Under the pieces are notes generated by a model. That model was not told where the DNA came from. It saw only the letters and a program-made list of their open reading frames with translations, and made no database searches. Shown here piece after piece: positions 39,176 to 48,737 of a stretch of DNA of 64,000 nt. This stretch comes from Hydrogenophaga sp. SL48 (GTDB lineage Bacteria; Pseudomonadota; Gammaproteobacteria; Burkholderiales; Burkholderiaceae_C), in contig NZ_CP063400.1 in NCBI RefSeq assembly GCF_021729865.1, forward strand, positions 1,798,001 to 1,862,000, written 5' to 3'. Both the position numbers and the translations under genes were made by a program. Numbering within the stretch: the stretch's first letter is position 1; each line of letters opens with the position of its first letter.

Positions 39176-39817
39176 TTGTTTTCCATCATACAAGCCGCTG
39201 GCTGGCCGATCTGGCCGCTCATTTTCTGTTCCGTGGTCGGTCTGGCCCTCGTGATCGAACGCTTCATCAGCCTCAAAGCCGACAAGATCCTGCCGCCCAA
39301 ACTGCTGGACGAAGCGATCATGGTGTCGCGCAACGGCATTCCCGGGCCCGATGTGGTGACACAGCTGGAACAGAACTCCGCCTTCGGCGAGGTGCTGGCC
39401 AGCGGTTTCCGTGTCCTCACCAGCAACCCCCGCGCCAGCGAGGACGATCTGCGCTCCAGCCTGGAAGGCGCGGGGCGCATGGCGGCCGCCAAACTGCAGC
39501 GTTACCTGGGCGCGCTCGCAACCATCGCCTCGGCCGCACCGCTGCTCGGTTTGCTGGGCACGGTGATCGGCATGATCGAGATCTTCGGCTCCCAGGGCGG
39601 CGACGGTGGCATGGGCGCGGTGCCCGGCGGCGGCAATCCGGCCCAACTGGCCAACGGCATTTCGATCGCGCTCTACAACACCGCCTTCGGCCTCATGGTG
39701 GCCATCCCGGCCTTGATCTTCTGGCGCTACTTCCGCGCGCGGGTGGACGACTACCTGCTGGGCATGGAACTGGCTTCCGAGCGCTTCGCGCGCCACCTCG
39801 TCACGCTGCGCAAATGA
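39176..39817 (+). CDS. MotA/TolQ/ExbB proton channel family protein
   Basis: A 213-residue inner-membrane protein beginning with TTG; GGAG sits 9 bases upstream and no ATG fits. Three membrane segments are visible: WPIWPLIFCSVVGLALVIE, then LATIASAAPLLGLLGTVIGMIEIF and FGLMVAIPALIFWRYF. The GLLGTVIGM motif is the ExbB/TolQ channel signature. With the next gene it forms a proton-driven energy transducer. This pair heads the lpxK-kdsB cluster in many Burkholderiales. Whether it powers TonB uptake or Tol-Pal is open. Confidence 0.92.
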   Translation: MFSIIQAAGWPIWPLIFCSVVGLALVIERFISLKADKILPPKLLDEAIMVSRNGIPGPDVVTQLEQNSAFGEVLASGFRVLTSNPRASEDDLRSSLEGAGRMAAAKLQRYLGALATIASAAPLLGLLGTVIGMIEIFGSQGGDGGMGAVPGGGNPAQLANGISIALYNTAFGLMVAIPALIFWRYFRARVDDYLLGMELASERFARHLVTLRK

Positions 39818-39872
39818 TCTGCTCGGACCAGCGAATGGGGACCAAGAACCCGCCGACGTCAAGGAAGCCAGC

Positions 39873-40310
39873 ATGAATTTCCGCCCGGGCACCCGCGATG
39901 AACCCGAGATCAACCTGATCCCGTTCATCGACATCCTGCTGGTCGTGTTGATCTTTCTGATGCTCACCACGACCTACAGCAAGTTCACCCAGCTGCAGGT
40001 GAACCTGCCCGTGGCCGATGCCGAGGCTCAGCGCACGACACCCAAGGAAGTGATCGTTTCGGTGAGCAGTGACGGCCGCTATGCCCTCAACCAGGACGTC
40101 CTGGACGGTGTGAGCGTGGAGGTACTCACCCGCGCCTTGCAGCAGGCCGCACAGGACACTCGCGACGTCGTGATCATCATCAGCGCCGATGCAGCGGCCA
40201 CCCACCAGTCGGTCATCAATGTGATGGACGCGGCACGCCGTGCAGGGCTGGTGCAGATCACCTTTGCCACCCAGCAGTCAGGCACGGCTCCATCGCGCGG
40301 CAAGTCCTGA
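39873..40310 (+). CDS. ExbD/TolR family biopolymer transport protein
   Basis: A 145-residue protein with one N-terminal membrane helix containing the proton-carrying aspartate in NLIPFIDILLVVLIFLML. A small periplasmic domain follows (VIVSVSSDGRYALNQ, VIIISADAAATHQSVINVMD). It partners the ExbB/TolQ-like protein encoded 55 bases upstream. Confidence 0.93.
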   Translation: MNFRPGTRDEPEINLIPFIDILLVVLIFLMLTTTYSKFTQLQVNLPVADAEAQRTTPKEVIVSVSSDGRYALNQDVLDGVSVEVLTRALQQAAQDTRDVVIIISADAAATHQSVINVMDAARRAGLVQITFATQQSGTAPSRGKS

Positions 40311-40329
40311 CCTTTACAGCGACCCCCTC

Positions 40330-41433
40330 ATGAGTCGCTCCGATGCACCAGTCCGCTGGCACTCCATCTGGGCGCGGCGCGGCTGGCAGGCGACGCTCCT
40401 GTGGCCCCTGTCGCTCGTCTACCGGGCGCTGTCCAGCGGACGACGATGGCTTTATTCCGTCGGCATCCTGCGCACCGAGCGGTTGCCCGTGCCGGTCATC
40501 GTGGTGGGCAACGTGGTGGTCGGAGGCGCCGGAAAAACCCCCACCGTGCTCGCGTTGCTCGAGCACCTCAAGGCGCGCGGCTGGACGCCTGGCGTCGTCT
40601 CCCGCGGCCATGGTCGCCAAGGCCATGAAACAAGGGAGGTGCTGGTCGACACTCCGGCCGACGAAGGTGGCGATGAGCCCACCCTGATTCGTCGTTCCAG
40701 CGGCGTTCCAGTGTTCGTGGCAAGAAAGCGGGTGCTGGCCGCGCGGGCCTTGTTGGCCCGTCATCCCGAGGTGAATGTGCTGCTCTGCGACGACGGTCTG
40801 CAGCATTTCGCGCTGGGGCGCGACATCGCCATCGCGGTGTTTGACGACCGGCGCACCGGCAACGGCTGGCTGCTGCCCGCCGGCCTGCTGCGCGAACCCT
40901 GGCCACCGAGGCCGGGTCAGGCCCACGTGCCCGACCTGGTGCTGCGCCAGCAGCGCGAGGGCACTGGCGAGCCCGCTCCATTGGCACTGCCCGACGGCGT
41001 TCCCGCGTTCTGGGCCCCGCGGCGGCTGGCCGACGAGGCGCTGGGCCCCCACGGTGAACGGTGCGCGTTGACGGCACTGCAAGGCCAACCCCTGACGGCG
41101 GTGGCAGGCATTGCCCGCCCAGAGGTTTTTTTCGAGATGCTGCGTGAACGTGGGTTGAGCCTGAATCACACGGTGGCCCTGCCCGATCACGCCGGACCAG
41201 AGCACTTCCGCAGCCTCCTCTCCACGTTGACGGGGACCGTGCTCTGCACAGAAAAAGACGCCGTCAAGCTGTTCGCCTGTTTGCCCGCCGCCGGCGCGCC
41301 CCACGCCCTGTTGTGTTGGGCCATACCACTGCAGCTTCACCCCGATCCGGCCTTCTTCAATGCGCTCGATCAGCGGCTGACGGCGCTACCGCACGCGCGA
41401 CTATCATCAACGCATGGACACCAAACTGCTTGA
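40330..41433 (+). CDS. lpxK: Tetraacyldisaccharide 4'-kinase
   Basis: A 367-residue membrane-associated kinase that adds the 4'-phosphate to lipid A disaccharide. Its P-loop is [11 protein letters not shown], followed by [18 protein letters not shown] and TEKDAVKL, all LpxK marks. An N-terminal hydrophobic stretch anchors it to the inner membrane. The ATG at 40330 lies 20 bases after the exbD-like stop. Its last 20 bases overlap the Trm112 gene. The organism therefore makes lipid A. Confidence 0.95.
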   Translation: MSRSDAPVRWHSIWARRGWQATLLWPLSLVYRALSSGRRWLYSVGILRTERLPVPVIVVGNVVVGGAGKTPTVLALLEHLKARGWTPGVVSRGHGRQGHETREVLVDTPADEGGDEPTLIRRSSGVPVFVARKRVLAARALLARHPEVNVLLCDDGLQHFALGRDIAIAVFDDRRTGNGWLLPAGLLREPWPPRPGQAHVPDLVLRQQREGTGEPAPLALPDGVPAFWAPRRLADEALGPHGERCALTALQGQPLTAVAGIARPEVFFEMLRERGLSLNHTVALPDHAGPEHFRSLLSTLTGTVLCTEKDAVKLFACLPAAGAPHALLCWAIPLQLHPDPAFFNALDQRLTALPHARLSSTHGHQTA

Positions 41434-41614
41434 ACTTCTGGTCTGCCCGGTCACCAAAGGCCCGCTGGTTTTTGATCGCGAGAAACAGGAGCTGATCTCG
41501 CGCAGCGCGCGTCTGGCCTATCCTCTGCGCGATGGCATTCCCATCCTCCTGGAACACGAAGCACGCCCCTTGACGGACGAGGAAGCTGCGCGCCCCCCCG
41601 CACCCGCAGCATGA
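41414..41614 (+). CDS. Trm112 family protein (YcaR-like)
   Basis: A 66-residue protein: [21 protein letters not shown], then [21 protein letters not shown]. This is the Trm112/YcaR small-domain pattern. Only one cysteine of the usual zinc set remains, as in other bacterial YcaR proteins. It overlaps lpxK by 20 bases and kdsB by four. The role in bacteria is unclear; eukaryotic Trm112 stabilises methyltransferases. Confidence 0.9.
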   Translation: MDTKLLELLVCPVTKGPLVFDREKQELISRSARLAYPLRDGIPILLEHEARPLTDEEAARPPAPAA

Positions 41615-42396
41615 ACCGAAGCGCAGCGGAGGGCGCTGGTTTTTGCGTGCTCATCCCGGCTCGCATGGGTTCCAGCCGACTGCCCGACAAGCCACTGGCC
41701 GACATCGGAGGCGTGCCCATGGTGGTTCGGGTGGCCCGGCAAGCTGAAAAGAGTGGCGCGTCACGCGTCGTGGTCGCGGCCGACGATGAACGCATCCTGC
41801 AAGCTTGCGCCAGGCACGGGGTCGTCGCGCTGCTCACACGACCCGACCATGCCTCCGGCAGCGATCGCCTGGCCGAGGCCTGCGGGTTGCTGTCCCTCGG
41901 CGATGAGGCCGTGGTAGTGAATGTGCAGGGAGATGAACCGCTGATCGACCCGCAGCTGATTCGGGCAGTGGCAGACGAACTCGAACGGCGGCCTGACTGC
42001 GCAATGAGCACCGCAGCCCACGCCATCGACCGGGTGGCCGACTTCATCAACCCGAACGTGGTCAAAGTGGTGACCGACCGGCGTGGCACGGCTCTCTATT
42101 TCAGCCGGGCGCCCATTGCCTGGTGGCGCGATGGAATGTCCGGCGGAACGCCGCCAGAACTCCCCTCCCCTGCACCCTTGCGCCACATCGGCGTGTACGG
42201 TTACCGGGCAGGCTTCCTTCGCCGTTTCCCGACGCTGGAGGCTGCGCCGATGGAGCATACCGAGGCGCTGGAGCAGCTTCGCGCGCTCTGGCACGGCGAG
42301 CGCATCTCCGTGCATCTCGCGACCCATGCACCTGGCGCGGGCGTAGACACACCCGAAGATCTGGAGCGGGTGCGCGCACTGATCGCCGGCCGTTGA
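41611..42396 (+). CDS. kdsB: 3-deoxy-manno-octulosonate cytidylyltransferase
   Basis: A 261-residue enzyme that activates KDO with CTP for lipopolysaccharide core synthesis. Motifs: [20 protein letters not shown] at the N-terminus, [12 protein letters not shown], and the [15 protein letters not shown] block. The N-terminal eight residues extend beyond the usual start. It overlaps the Trm112 gene by ATGA, and lpxK lies just before, so the lipid A/KDO steps are co-expressed. Confidence 0.96.
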   Translation: MNRSAAEGAGFCVLIPARMGSSRLPDKPLADIGGVPMVVRVARQAEKSGASRVVVAADDERILQACARHGVVALLTRPDHASGSDRLAEACGLLSLGDEAVVVNVQGDEPLIDPQLIRAVADELERRPDCAMSTAAHAIDRVADFINPNVVKVVTDRRGTALYFSRAPIAWWRDGMSGGTPPELPSPAPLRHIGVYGYRAGFLRRFPTLEAAPMEHTEALEQLRALWHGERISVHLATHAPGAGVDTPEDLERVRALIAGR

Positions 42397-42502
42397 CCTC
42401 CCTGGCTGTAAGCCAGCGGCGAGGTGGCCCATGCTATCCTCAAATGGTCGCCCCTCCCTGTGAAGCAGGGAGCCGCTGCCGGAGACCGGCGGTCCCGATT
42501 GA

Positions 42503-43180
<678 letters not shown>

Positions 43181-43196
43181 CCAAGCCTTGTGCTAC

Positions 43197-43224
43197 AAAA
43201 AAACCGGCCTTGGCCGGTTTTTTT
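43197..43224. terminator. Bidirectional rho-independent terminator
   Basis: Seven A, CCGGCC, TT, GGCCGG, seven T: a short perfect hairpin between the convergent adk and asparaginase genes. Confidence 0.9.
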
Positions 43225-43246
43225 GTGATTGCGGGTGGGTTCTGTC

Positions 43247-44227
43247 TCATTCGCTCAGGAGATCCAGTGCGAGTGCAAGGCGGGCCTTGACCGGTGACAG
43301 CCCGGCTGAGTCGTGCAAGGGGTTCGCGGCGTCGGGGATCACACGCCCCCTGGCACAACGGGTGGCGCGTATCACGCGCACGCCCCGCTGCTGCGCCTCG
43401 CGCAATGCCGCCTCCAGCGCCCGGTGAACGGTGCCGTTGCCTGTCGCCGCCACCACCAGGCCACGGGGCAGATGTGCAGCGTCCACGGCGCTCGCCGCCA
43501 GCAACGCACGAACCATCCCTCCATCGGCATCGGCATGGCTCGTCACAATGTCCACACGAGGCATTGCTTCAGCCGCTAGGACTTGGTGCAGCAACGTTGT
43601 GTCACCGGCTGAAGTCACAGAGGTCCGCTGGGGTGGATGAAACCAGCGCACTTCGCCTTCTTCAACACAGGCCATTGGGCCAGCATCGCCCGAGTCAAAG
43701 GCGTCCACCCGATAGCTGTGCACCTTGGCCACATGCTCCGCACGGTGAACCAGGCCCGCGCAAACCACGACCACCCCTGACAGATCAACACATCCCGCTG
43801 CGTTCACCGCATCCAGCAGGTTCTGTGGCCCATCTGGCACCAGCGCCGTGGAAGGACGCATGGCACAGGTGATCACCACAGGCTTGACCGGCCGAAGCAC
43901 CCGCTCTAAGAAATAGGCCGTTTCTTCCAGCGTGTCAGTACCGTGCGTGATCACCACGCCCGCGACGTCCTCTCGCGCCACATGGTGGGCTACCCGCTCG
44001 GCCAAACGCTTCCACAATGCAAAGCCCATGTCCTTGCTGTCGATCTGATCAAGTTGCTCCACCTCCAGACACATGCTGGACAGCGCGGGAACGCTCGCCA
44101 TCAGGTCTTCTACCCGCACTTCCCCCGCCACATACCCCACATTGTCGCTTTGACGGTTCGATCGACCGGCGATGGTGCCGCCCGTACCCAGGATCACCCG
44201 ACGCTTCACTTCTTTTGTCGTAGCCAC
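43247..44227 (-). CDS. Type I/II asparaginase
   Basis: A 326-residue asparaginase-family amidohydrolase. The first catalytic threonine is in LGTGGTIAGRS and the second in VITHGTDTLEETA, followed by the lysine-containing region. No signal peptide is visible, so it is probably cytoplasmic. The start is a GTG without a clear ribosome site, only 17 bases from an SOS box shared with lexA. This is unusual and may indicate leaderless or weakly translated expression. It hydrolyses asparagine to aspartate and ammonia; side activity on glutamine cannot be judged. Confidence 0.9.
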   Translation of the reverse strand: MATTKEVKRRVILGTGGTIAGRSNRQSDNVGYVAGEVRVEDLMASVPALSSMCLEVEQLDQIDSKDMGFALWKRLAERVAHHVAREDVAGVVITHGTDTLEETAYFLERVLRPVKPVVITCAMRPSTALVPDGPQNLLDAVNAAGCVDLSGVVVVCAGLVHRAEHVAKVHSYRVDAFDSGDAGPMACVEEGEVRWFHPPQRTSVTSAGDTTLLHQVLAAEAMPRVDIVTSHADADGGMVRALLAASAVDAAHLPRGLVVAATGNGTVHRALEAALREAQQRGVRVIRATRCARGRVIPDAANPLHDSAGLSPVKARLALALDLLSE

Positions 44228-44244
44228 TTGTCAAGCCCTTGAAA

Positions 44245-44260
44245 CTGGTTAAAAATACAG
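44245..44260. promoter_or_regulatory. LexA operator (SOS box) 1
   Basis: CTG-GTTAAAAATA-CAG matches the CTG-N10-CAG LexA consensus of Gram-negative bacteria. It lies between the divergent asparaginase and lexA genes and directly follows a TTGAAA possible -35 element of lexA. Confidence 0.85.
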
Positions 44261-44263
44261 ATA

Positions 44264-44279
44264 CTGGATAAGAAAACAG
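44264..44279. promoter_or_regulatory. LexA operator (SOS box) 2
   Basis: CTG-GATAAGAAAA-CAG is a second CTG-N10-CAG match, 19 bases downstream of the first, with only three bases between them. The paired arrangement is typical of autoregulated lexA genes and allows cooperative binding on adjacent helical faces. Confidence 0.88.
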
Positions 44280-44321
44280 TAACGCAACCTGCACCGCAGT
44301 CGGCCCAACCACGAGGTTCTC

Positions 44322-45002
44322 ATGATCGAGTCGTTCCCCCCCAAACTCACTGCCCGTCAACAGCAGATTCTGGAATTGATCCAGAACGCCATTGCGCGCA
44401 CCGGCGCTCCACCAACCCGTGCAGAAATCGCTTCCGAGCTGGGGTTCAAGTCAGCCAACGCGGCAGAAGAACACCTGCAGGCGCTGGCGCGAAAAGGTGT
44501 GATCGAACTGGTCAGCGGAACTTCCCGTGGCATCCGCCTGCGCAGCAGCGACCTCAGATCAATCAATGAGCAGCGGGCGCAGCAGCTTACACTGCCGCTG
44601 CCCAGCCTGACACAGCTGATGTTGCCCCTGATTGGACGTGTGGCAGCAGGTTCCCCCATCCTCGCTCAAGAGCATGTGGATCAGACCTATCACGTCGAGC
44701 GCAGCCTGTTTCAGCGCACACCAGACTACCTGCTCCGGGTCCGCGGAATGTCCATGCGGGATGTGGGCATCATCGATGGCGATCTTCTGGCGGTGCAGTC
44801 CTCAAAGGACGCAAAAAATGGCCAGATCGTGGTCGCACGCCTGGGTGATGACGTGACGGTGAAACGGTTCATGCGGCGCGAGGACCAGATCGAGCTGCAC
44901 GCCGAAAATCCTGAGTACAAAACCATTCTGGTTCAACCGGGCGAGCCATTTGAAATCGAAGGCCTCGCCGTGGGCCTGATTCGCAACAGCTTTCAGATCT
45001 GA
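44322..45002 (+). CDS. lexA: LexA repressor
   Basis: A 226-residue SOS repressor, longer than the 202 of E. coli. The winged helix N-terminus (residues 7-72) has [23 protein letters not shown]. The autocleavage bond is Ala109-Gly110 in RVAAGSPI, and the protease pair is Ser144 (RGMSMRD) and Lys181 (TVKRFMR). The extra length is in the hinge (residues 75-103). Two tandem CTG-N10-CAG boxes lie 43-77 bases before the start, showing autoregulation. Confidence 0.97.
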   Translation: MIESFPPKLTARQQQILELIQNAIARTGAPPTRAEIASELGFKSANAAEEHLQALARKGVIELVSGTSRGIRLRSSDLRSINEQRAQQLTLPLPSLTQLMLPLIGRVAAGSPILAQEHVDQTYHVERSLFQRTPDYLLRVRGMSMRDVGIIDGDLLAVQSSKDAKNGQIVVARLGDDVTVKRFMRREDQIELHAENPEYKTILVQPGEPFEIEGLAVGLIRNSFQI

Positions 45003-45138
45003 CCCAGCGGGTCGATGCTGTCTCAGCAGGTGGCGGGCGTTTGGTCCATCCGGCATTGGTGTCGGCGGGACACATCCCTGTGCAGACGGCCATTGTTTTG
45101 AATCCTGCCTGTGTTCAAACCCCTGACAGGAGTTTCGC

Positions 45139-45513
45139 ATGGGAATCCGCATCAACACCAACACTTGGCGCGCGCCGCTTCAGCTGATCGACAGCTGGTT
45201 ACCAGCCCCCGAGCACAGAACCTCCGCCCACCGAGGCATTCCATCACTGTTTCAACGATTTTCCAGAGCGGGCTGGCTGGGTGGGAACCGTGTTACGTCG
45301 CCCATTGCCACCACTGCCATGGGTGGAAGCGCACCACCTGTTGCGACAGCACCTGCCCGAGTCCGTCAGGTGCAGATCATGCAAGCATCCAACGGTGGCC
45401 TGCGCACGGACGCACGGTTGGTGATTTCCGGTCGCATGGCGGACGTGTGTGCTGAACTGGATCGGCTTGCGGCACAAGAACACCCTCCTGCTGGAACCGA
45501 GGCTTGCATCTGA
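45139..45513 (+). CDS. Small conserved-looking protein of unknown function
   Basis: A 124-residue protein; AGGAG sits seven bases before the ATG. The N-terminus begins MGIRINTNTWRAPLQLIDSWL, and the C-terminus has LVISGRMADVCAELDRLAAQE, which looks like a small folded or coiled segment. I recall similar C-terminal stretches in short hypothetical proteins of Comamonadaceae, but no function. No signal peptide or membrane helix. It sits 136 bases after lexA, without an SOS box of its own. Confidence 0.65.
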   Translation: MGIRINTNTWRAPLQLIDSWLPAPEHRTSAHRGIPSLFQRFSRAGWLGGNRVTSPIATTAMGGSAPPVATAPARVRQVQIMQASNGGLRTDARLVISGRMADVCAELDRLAAQEHPPAGTEACI

Positions 45514-45591
45514 AGCCAACGATAATTTGTATGGCATTGGCGACCGCTTTGTCGCCCCGGATTGACGGTCCTTGCGGGCACAATAGCTCCC

Positions 45592-46599
45592 ATGAACATT
45601 GTCATTCTCGACGACTATCAAGATGCCGTGCGCAAGCTGGATTGTGCTGCTCGGCTGGAGCCCTATCCCGCCAAGGTCTTCACGAACACCGTAAAAGGCG
45701 TTGGCCAACTCGCGGTTCGCTTGCGCGATGCCGATATCGTGGTGTTGATACGGGAACGGACACAGATTTCACGCCTGTTGGTTGAGAAGCTGCCACGGCT
45801 CAAGCTGATCTCCCAAACCGGACGTGTCGGTCAACACATCGACGTGAGTGCTTGTACCGAGCGCGGCATCGCGGTGGCCGAAGGCAATAGCTCGCCGATT
45901 GCCACCGCTGAGCTCACCTGGTCTTTGATCATGGCCTCCATGCGACGCATTCCGCAATATGTTGCCAACCTCAAACACGGTGCGTGGCAACAGTCTGGGC
46001 TGAAGGCGTCCTCCATGCCCGTCAACTTTGGACTCGGGTCGGTTCTGCACGGCAAGACCCTGGGAATCTGGAGCTATGGCCGCATCGGGAAGCTGGTCGC
46101 AGCCTACGGTCGGGCATTCGGCATGCGGGTGATCATCTGGGGAAGCGAAAGCACCCGGGCGTTGGCTGTGTCGGATGGCTACGAAGTGGCGGAGAACCGC
46201 AAGGCCTTGTTTGAGCAATCTGATGTGCTCAGCCTGCACTTGCGTTTGAGCGAACGCAGCGCAGGTTGCGTGACGCTGGACGATCTGTCTCAAATGAAGC
46301 CCACTTCGTTGCTGGTGAACACTTCGCGCGCTGAACTCATTGAGGCCGAAGCGTTGTTGACTGCCCTGAACCGGGGTCGCCCAGGCATGGCTGCCGTCGA
46401 TGTGTTTGAGTCCGAACCCATTCTTCAGGGCCATGCCCTGTTGCGGCTGGAGAATTGCATCTGCACTCCGCACATTGGCTATGTTGAACTTGACAACTAC
46501 GAAACCCTGTTTTCGGCAGCTTTCGATAACGTCGTCAATTACATCAAGGGAACGCCCACGAACATCGTCAATCCTGGCGCATTGCAAGTTCGCCGTTGA
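45592..46599 (+). CDS. D-2-hydroxyacid dehydrogenase family protein
   Basis: A 335-residue NAD(P)-dependent dehydrogenase of the SerA/hydroxypyruvate reductase superfamily. Catalytic arginine is in NTSRAELIE, the glutamate in VDVFESEP and the histidine in TPHIGYVELDNYE. The cofactor loop reads GIWSYGRIGK, where the first glycine of the usual GxGxxG is replaced by serine. Substrate unknown; it begins with MNIVILDDYQDAV, a form common in this subgroup. It is not phosphoglycerate dehydrogenase proper, lacking an ACT domain. Confidence 0.9.
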   Translation: MNIVILDDYQDAVRKLDCAARLEPYPAKVFTNTVKGVGQLAVRLRDADIVVLIRERTQISRLLVEKLPRLKLISQTGRVGQHIDVSACTERGIAVAEGNSSPIATAELTWSLIMASMRRIPQYVANLKHGAWQQSGLKASSMPVNFGLGSVLHGKTLGIWSYGRIGKLVAAYGRAFGMRVIIWGSESTRALAVSDGYEVAENRKALFEQSDVLSLHLRLSERSAGCVTLDDLSQMKPTSLLVNTSRAELIEAEALLTALNRGRPGMAAVDVFESEPILQGHALLRLENCICTPHIGYVELDNYETLFSAAFDNVVNYIKGTPTNIVNPGALQVRR

Positions 46600-46618
46600 C
46601 CCGTTCACTCAGAACGCC

Positions 46619-48661
46619 TTACTTGCTGCCGTCCTTGACGTCCGGGGCATCGTCCGGTGGCATGAAATCCAGCACCTCGAAGTCGATCAGATTTCCTTCG
46701 GGCACCGCCAACGGCCGAGTACCGGGTGGCGGCGCAGGCTTCGCTGTGGCCTCGACCGGAACCGCCACGTCGGGAAGCGAAGCCTCGAAAGCCGACATTT
46801 CTGACAATGCATCCAGATCCACATCGAGTCCGAGGCGATGTGAAGTGTGGGGCAATTCGTCAAGCGGCTGTGTGACACGCCCCTCCCTTGATTCGTTGGC
46901 AACGGTCGCGGCCATTGCCTTGTTGCCCGCCGCCTTCAATGGCTTGATGGCGGTGTGCTGGAAGTCAGCTCCAGCGGGCACACCATCGGAGTCACGCTTG
47001 ATCATGTCCTTGGCGATGGCGTGCAGCAACAGCAGTTCGCGGTAAGCCTCCAGATCAAACACCTCTGCCTCGGTGTCATTCGAATCCCTGAAGATGGACT
47101 GCTCAATGACATCCAACACCTTGGGTTGAGGCCACAGCGCCTGGATTCGCCCAAAGGCGGTTTCATAGGCCTCCAGTCCATGGCTTTCGTCGCTGTATTG
47201 GTCAAACAGGGGCGCCCCCGCATTGAACTGTTGGTTGAACTCTTCCCTCAGCTTCTGGTAATCGTCCCGGCGTCCCAAGTCGTGATAGAGCTTGAAGAGG
47301 TCGAGATAGGCCAGCGCACTGGGCTCCTGGCTTTCGCTCAAGTGGTTTTTCAACACATCAATGGCTTGATCGTACTCACCGAGCGACACGAAAAAGTCCG
47401 ACTGTTGCTGAATATCGAACAACTCTTCGGTGGCCACGGACCTCGACATACCAGGTTGACTGGGTGGGAAATCGCGCCGGTCTGCCGAAGAGAGCACCAC
47501 TCCCCCTCGTGCAGGGCTGCTGTTGTGCAGGGGCCTCAAATCATCAAAACCGGATTCACTGTCCAAGCTGAGGTCGATGTCGACACCATGGGCCGAGGTG
47601 GTCGCAACACTGGTCTTCAACGTGGAGGCAGGGGGTCTTTCGACTGCTCCTGACCCCCACCAGTTCTTGGTTCCCGAGGCGGCCGGAGCGCTTCCGCGAC
47701 GACGCCATGCATACAGCGCGCCCAGAAGGCTCAGCAACAAAAGCCCGCCCAGGAGGTAGGCCAACCACGTTGTGTAACGCGTTTGCTGCAACTGCGCTTG
47801 CAGCTCCTGGAGAGCGACCTTGTTGCGGGTCTCGATCTCACGCAGCCCCTTGACCTCCTCTTCCAGAACAGACAGCTTCTGCGCATCGCGCAGCACGTCC
47901 TCTGGAGAAGCATTGATGGCTTTCCACAACTGGGCCGCTGCGGAGCGCTCCTGCTCGCTGGTGGTGGGCTCGCTGAGCAAAGACAAAGACAACTTGAGCG
48001 CTGGATCCCGCTCGATCGCCAAGGTCAGATCCACAGGATCCAGCTGAAGACGTGGCGTGCTGTCCTTGGGGGGCTCCACGGGACGTCGAACCACACTGCC
48101 GGGCTTGTTTGGGGTGGCAGCGCGAACCTCTTCTCCAGTTCTGGGCGGCACATCGGCCCTGACGCTCCCATTGACCGGGTTCGCAGCGCCACGGCGAACG
48201 GAAGGCTTGGGTACCAGCGCTGGCAAAGGTGGAAGCCTGTCCGGGTTGGCGGTTGCCACCGGTTTGGACTGCAATCCGGGTATCACGGCGGGCTCGGACA
48301 ATGGATCGGCCAACAACACATAACGACGCGAAAACGCGGAAACGCAGCCAACGCGCACCACCACACTGACGAGGGGCTCATTCACCGCCACGGTGGTCTG
48401 GATGCGCACACTGGCTTCGGCATCGGGTGCATTGCGCTGTGTCGACGTGCGGACGGAAGACGGCGCCAGCTGGGCATCTCCGAAGAACACATCGGCCTGA
48501 ATGCACAAGGAGGTCACATCCTCGTCGGGACCACCCACCGCCTGCACGCGAACATCAAGCGGACGGCCAATCACCACTGCGCCGCTGTGCCGGCCCAACG
48601 TGGCTGCGGTAGACCCCAGAGCAGTTGATAGCAAAATAGAGCCAATCCAGATCTGGCGCAC
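46619..48661 (-). CDS. FimV-like membrane protein
   Basis: A 680-residue protein. After a signal (GSILLSTALGSTA) comes a beta-rich domain like the FimV N-terminus (residues 23-120), and a proline-rich linker. Then come a coiled coil (262-294), one membrane helix at 298-318 (WLAYLLGGLLLLSLLGALYAW), and a long acidic cytoplasmic part with TPR-like helices (QSDFFVSLGEYDQAIDVLKNHL). FimV-type proteins organise polar type IV pilus assembly. No LysM domain is obvious, so this may be a shortened relative. The only other pilus gene in the window is the pilU-type one. Confidence 0.72.
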   Translation of the reverse strand: MRQIWIGSILLSTALGSTAATLGRHSGAVVIGRPLDVRVQAVGGPDEDVTSLCIQADVFFGDAQLAPSSVRTSTQRNAPDAEASVRIQTTVAVNEPLVSVVVRVGCVSAFSRRYVLLADPLSEPAVIPGLQSKPVATANPDRLPPLPALVPKPSVRRGAANPVNGSVRADVPPRTGEEVRAATPNKPGSVVRRPVEPPKDSTPRLQLDPVDLTLAIERDPALKLSLSLLSEPTTSEQERSAAAQLWKAINASPEDVLRDAQKLSVLEEEVKGLREIETRNKVALQELQAQLQQTRYTTWLAYLLGGLLLLSLLGALYAWRRRGSAPAASGTKNWWGSGAVERPPASTLKTSVATTSAHGVDIDLSLDSESGFDDLRPLHNSSPARGGVVLSSADRRDFPPSQPGMSRSVATEELFDIQQQSDFFVSLGEYDQAIDVLKNHLSESQEPSALAYLDLFKLYHDLGRRDDYQKLREEFNQQFNAGAPLFDQYSDESHGLEAYETAFGRIQALWPQPKVLDVIEQSIFRDSNDTEAEVFDLEAYRELLLLHAIAKDMIKRDSDGVPAGADFQHTAIKPLKAAGNKAMAATVANESREGRVTQPLDELPHTSHRLGLDVDLDALSEMSAFEASLPDVAVPVEATAKPAPPPGTRPLAVPEGNLIDFEVLDFMPPDDAPDVKDGSK

Positions 48662-48737
48662 GTCATAGCCCCTTCGTTTCTTCGTAGGAACATTCTGTCA
48701 TAGCTTGATGCTCACCCCCTTTGAATACAACTTTCAT

